Under the pieces are notes generated by a model. The model did not search any database, was not told the DNA's origin, and saw only the letters and a program-made list of their open reading frames with translations. This document shows positions 62,574 through 64,000 of a stretch of DNA of 64,000 nt, piece after piece. Every line of letters begins with the position of its first letter. Position 1 is the stretch's first letter. The stretch covers positions 1-64,000 of the forward strand of contig CAZTGD010000004.1 of assembly GCA_964613055.1 (NCBI GenBank), in the 5' to 3' direction. Both the position numbers and the translations under genes were made by a program. Source of the stretch: JAXGMQ01 sp964613055. Its GTDB lineage: Bacteria; Caldisericota; Caldisericia; JAAYUI01.

Positions 62574-63560
62574 TTAATGGTCTTCTCTAGGTGGCATGTA
62601 AAGCGTTACTTCTCTGGCATCTCCATCCCAGAGGATTTCGCCCCCCATTAGGTCTTCACCGAGTGAGCGAACTGGAACGAGTGTGCGACCGTTTTTAATG
62701 ATAGCTGGGGCAGACATCTTAACCTTATCGGTAAGGATCTTGCCATCTCCTGCTTTTAGTGTGCAGGTTGCAGTAGCATTGTCTATCTGGAGAGCCATCT
62801 TATAGTAGCAGTCACCTTCGCTAATGGTAAATGATGCAGTTCTAGTTGCTCCATCCCAGCCAACTGTGGAATAGATCTCGTCAGCAAGGGCTCTGAGTGG
62901 GATGTAGGTTCTACTGTTATCAATCGTTGCCGGTTGATCAAGGGTGACATTCTTCTCCACCATTGGATATCGATTCTGTCTGTCACCGGTGAGTCTCCAT
63001 TCGGTACACTTGGCAACACTCATATTGGCATCGTCAATGACCAGCTTGATACAGGTGAAGGGAAGATGAACACCAGCAATGTACATGGTGTCTTTGCAGG
63101 ACTCATCATCTGAGGGGTAAACCTCTACCTTACCAGTGCCAAATTTGCCAAATTTTGCATCCTCACTTTTTCCGGGAGGACCAAACTGTGCAGTCATCAT
63201 TTCCTTTACACCAGCTGTTATTGGGCTACCAGTCTGACCGGGTACTCCTGGGAAGTAGCATGCGTCTGAGAAGCAGAATTGTACGATACTCCAGTAGTCC
63301 TTCCAATCGTTGTCTGGACCAAGGTAGTAACAAACACCAGTGAACTTTTGTGTGCTGGTTACATTCTTGAAAAAATAGTCTACATGATTGTCAGCAGAGG
63401 GAAGATTATCCATTGGGTGTGGACTGTATTTGGCATATGGCTGGAAAAGGAATGATCGACCAACTTCATCAAAAAAGCCACAATCACCAGAAGCCGGAGT
63501 CATACCGACAACGAGACCGATGATAAGAACCAGACCTACTATAGCTATAGCTTTCTTCAT
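62574..63560 (-). CDS. Exported copper-amine-oxidase-N (stalk) domain protein
   Basis: A 328-residue protein with a signal peptide (MKKAIAIVGLVLIIGLVVGM, cleavage near ASG). About 170 residues of unknown beta-rich sequence with several cysteines are followed by a full stalk domain at about 205-325, both halves visible (IDNSRTYIPLRALADEIYSTVGWDG; IIKNGRTLVPVRSLGEDLMGGEILWDG). Despite the name, the domain has no oxidase role. AAAGGAGG precedes the ATG; it has its own promoter and terminator, so it is a single-gene unit. Confidence 0.8.
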   Translation of the reverse strand: MKKAIAIVGLVLIIGLVVGMTPASGDCGFFDEVGRSFLFQPYAKYSPHPMDNLPSADNHVDYFFKNVTSTQKFTGVCYYLGPDNDWKDYWSIVQFCFSDACYFPGVPGQTGSPITAGVKEMMTAQFGPPGKSEDAKFGKFGTGKVEVYPSDDESCKDTMYIAGVHLPFTCIKLVIDDANMSVAKCTEWRLTGDRQNRYPMVEKNVTLDQPATIDNSRTYIPLRALADEIYSTVGWDGATRTASFTISEGDCYYKMALQIDNATATCTLKAGDGKILTDKVKMSAPAIIKNGRTLVPVRSLGEDLMGGEILWDGDAREVTLYMPPREDH

Positions 63561-63586
63561 TACAAACCTCCTTTGGTTTCGTAGCT

Positions 63587-63614
63587 ATTTTATTCTTTGT
63601 GAGTAACTACTCAA
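63587..63614 (-). promoter_or_regulatory. Predicted promoter of the stalk-domain gene
   Basis: On the minus strand, TTGAGT (63614-63609), a 16-base spacer and TAAAAT (63592-63587), with a leader of about 20 bases holding AAAGGAGG. Confidence 0.5.
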
Positions 63615-63705
63615 TAAAAAACCACAAGGTTTGAATTAAAAGAAGGTAATCAGATCTCAGTATGCAAGATGAAAGGTCAGTTATGAATTATATTAACTTC
63701 AATTC

Positions 63706-63733
63706 TTGAAATAATATGAATTTTGGATATCAT
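63706..63733 (+). promoter_or_regulatory. Predicted promoter, nearly leaderless, of the gene at the right edge
   Basis: TTGAAA (63706-63711), a 16-base spacer and TATCAT (63728-63733). The ATG at 63744 is ten bases downstream of the -10, with no Shine-Dalgarno. Confidence 0.45.
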
Positions 63734-63743
63734 TAGCTTGTTT

Positions 63744-64000
63744 ATGAGTAAGAAATATAGGGAGTGGATAGTATATGCAATAATAATTCTTATAATCGGT
63801 TACTTAGGATTCATTGTTGGAAAGAAGAGAGTGAGTCTGGGTGAGCAAATAATTGATACTACACATTTAAAACTTTCTTTGGATGGAATGTGTGTCAATC
63901 AGAATCCTTCAGATAGTGATATGCTAGACGTTCAAGTTGAGATTACTGGTGAACCGAGCGAAAAAAAGTTAATTACAACAGCTTTTCAAGCATATCGCAT
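63744..64000 (+). CDS. TM-anchored protein of unknown function, 3' end outside window
   Basis: The frame from ATG 63744 stays open to the window edge (85 codons seen). A basic start MSKKYREW is followed by a TM helix (IVYAIIILIIGYLGFIVG) and a probably external domain (LSLDGMCVNQNPSDSDMLDV). A promoter sits directly upstream. The family is not recognisable from the part visible. An in-frame TTG at 63738 is a less likely start. Confidence 0.6.
   Translation, partial: MSKKYREWIVYAIIILIIGYLGFIVGKKRVSLGEQIIDTTHLKLSLDGMCVNQNPSDSDMLDVQVEITGEPSEKKLITTAFQAYR

Noticed and set aside
1..64000. CRISPR arrays, insertion sequences, prophage, replication origin
   Set aside because: No regularly spaced direct repeats, transposase, integrase, phage structural genes or DnaA-box cluster were seen.

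Overview
The window reads as one contiguous, gene-dense bacterial chromosome segment with about 52 protein genes, two tRNA genes and very short spacers. It looks moderately AT-rich by eye. I see no insertion sequence, prophage, CRISPR array or integrase. Informational and housekeeping genes (rsmG, thiN, cdaA/cdaR, gap, pgk, gatCAB, der, gpsA, HU, an S1-domain protein, cysS, rlmB) are mixed with many exported proteins. The exported set is dominated by copper-amine-oxidase-N-type 'stalk' domains, beta-propellers, CARDB-like folds, TM-anchored parvulins and cyclophilin lipoproteins. CdaA/CdaR, a four-S1-domain protein, an MrfA-type helicase and stalk-domain proteins recall Firmicutes-like or deep-branching, possibly single-membrane, anaerobic lineages. 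I cannot name the phylum from this sequence alone.

Layout. 1-5835 (+): a 5'-truncated exported propeller protein overlapping rsmG, then a PLP-dependent alpha-oxoamine synthase. 5825-18137 (-): four tandem SurA/PrsA-like parvulins, three small TM-anchored proteins, cdaA, cdaR, a YtcJ-like amidohydrolase and thiN. 18338-24208 (+): a giant exported protein with about 21 cysteine-rich repeats. 24285-30051 (+): gap, pgk and a large exported multidomain protein. 30035-37861 (-): gatC, gatA, four tandem zinc-ribbon membrane paralogues, gatB, an ECF-type sigma factor and its anti-sigma factor, in one tight run. 37955-40879 (+): der, gpsA, HU and two tRNA-Pro genes. 40990-42432 (+): an Orn/Lys/Arg decarboxylase. 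42463-45581 (-): two cyclophilin lipoproteins and the S1 protein. 45749-48004 (+): MrfA-like helicase. 48023-53403 (-): DUF4388 protein, cysS, rlmB, a 2-hydroxyacid dehydrogenase homologue, a GNAT-like protein and a zincin. 53502-60984 (+): an exported protein, a ComB-like phosphatase, a GlcD/GlcF-like oxidase pair, a lipoprotein, an aldehyde dehydrogenase and an endonuclease III-like protein. 60929-63560 (-): a radical SAM protein, a lipoprotein and a stalk-domain protein. A gene runs off the right edge.

How the parts may work together. The cell invests heavily in exported proteins and their folding: six extracytoplasmic prolyl isomerases or homologues lie in this one window. The parvulin operon also carries the c-di-AMP cyclase and its regulator. 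The 55-60 kb cluster could oxidise an aldehyde to a 2-hydroxyacid and then to a 2-oxoacid. The sigma/anti-sigma pair is embedded with gatCAB, and the anti-sigma ectodomain seems built from the same general type of small beta-barrel as the giant cysteine-rich protein.

Most notable observations: the giant cysteine-rich repeat protein; four zinc-ribbon membrane paralogues inside the gat operon, two of which lost the same cysteine; and a set of genes without a Shine-Dalgarno whose -10 hexamer places transcription start exactly at, or a few bases before, the start codon. The last suggests leaderless mRNAs and moves two start codons.
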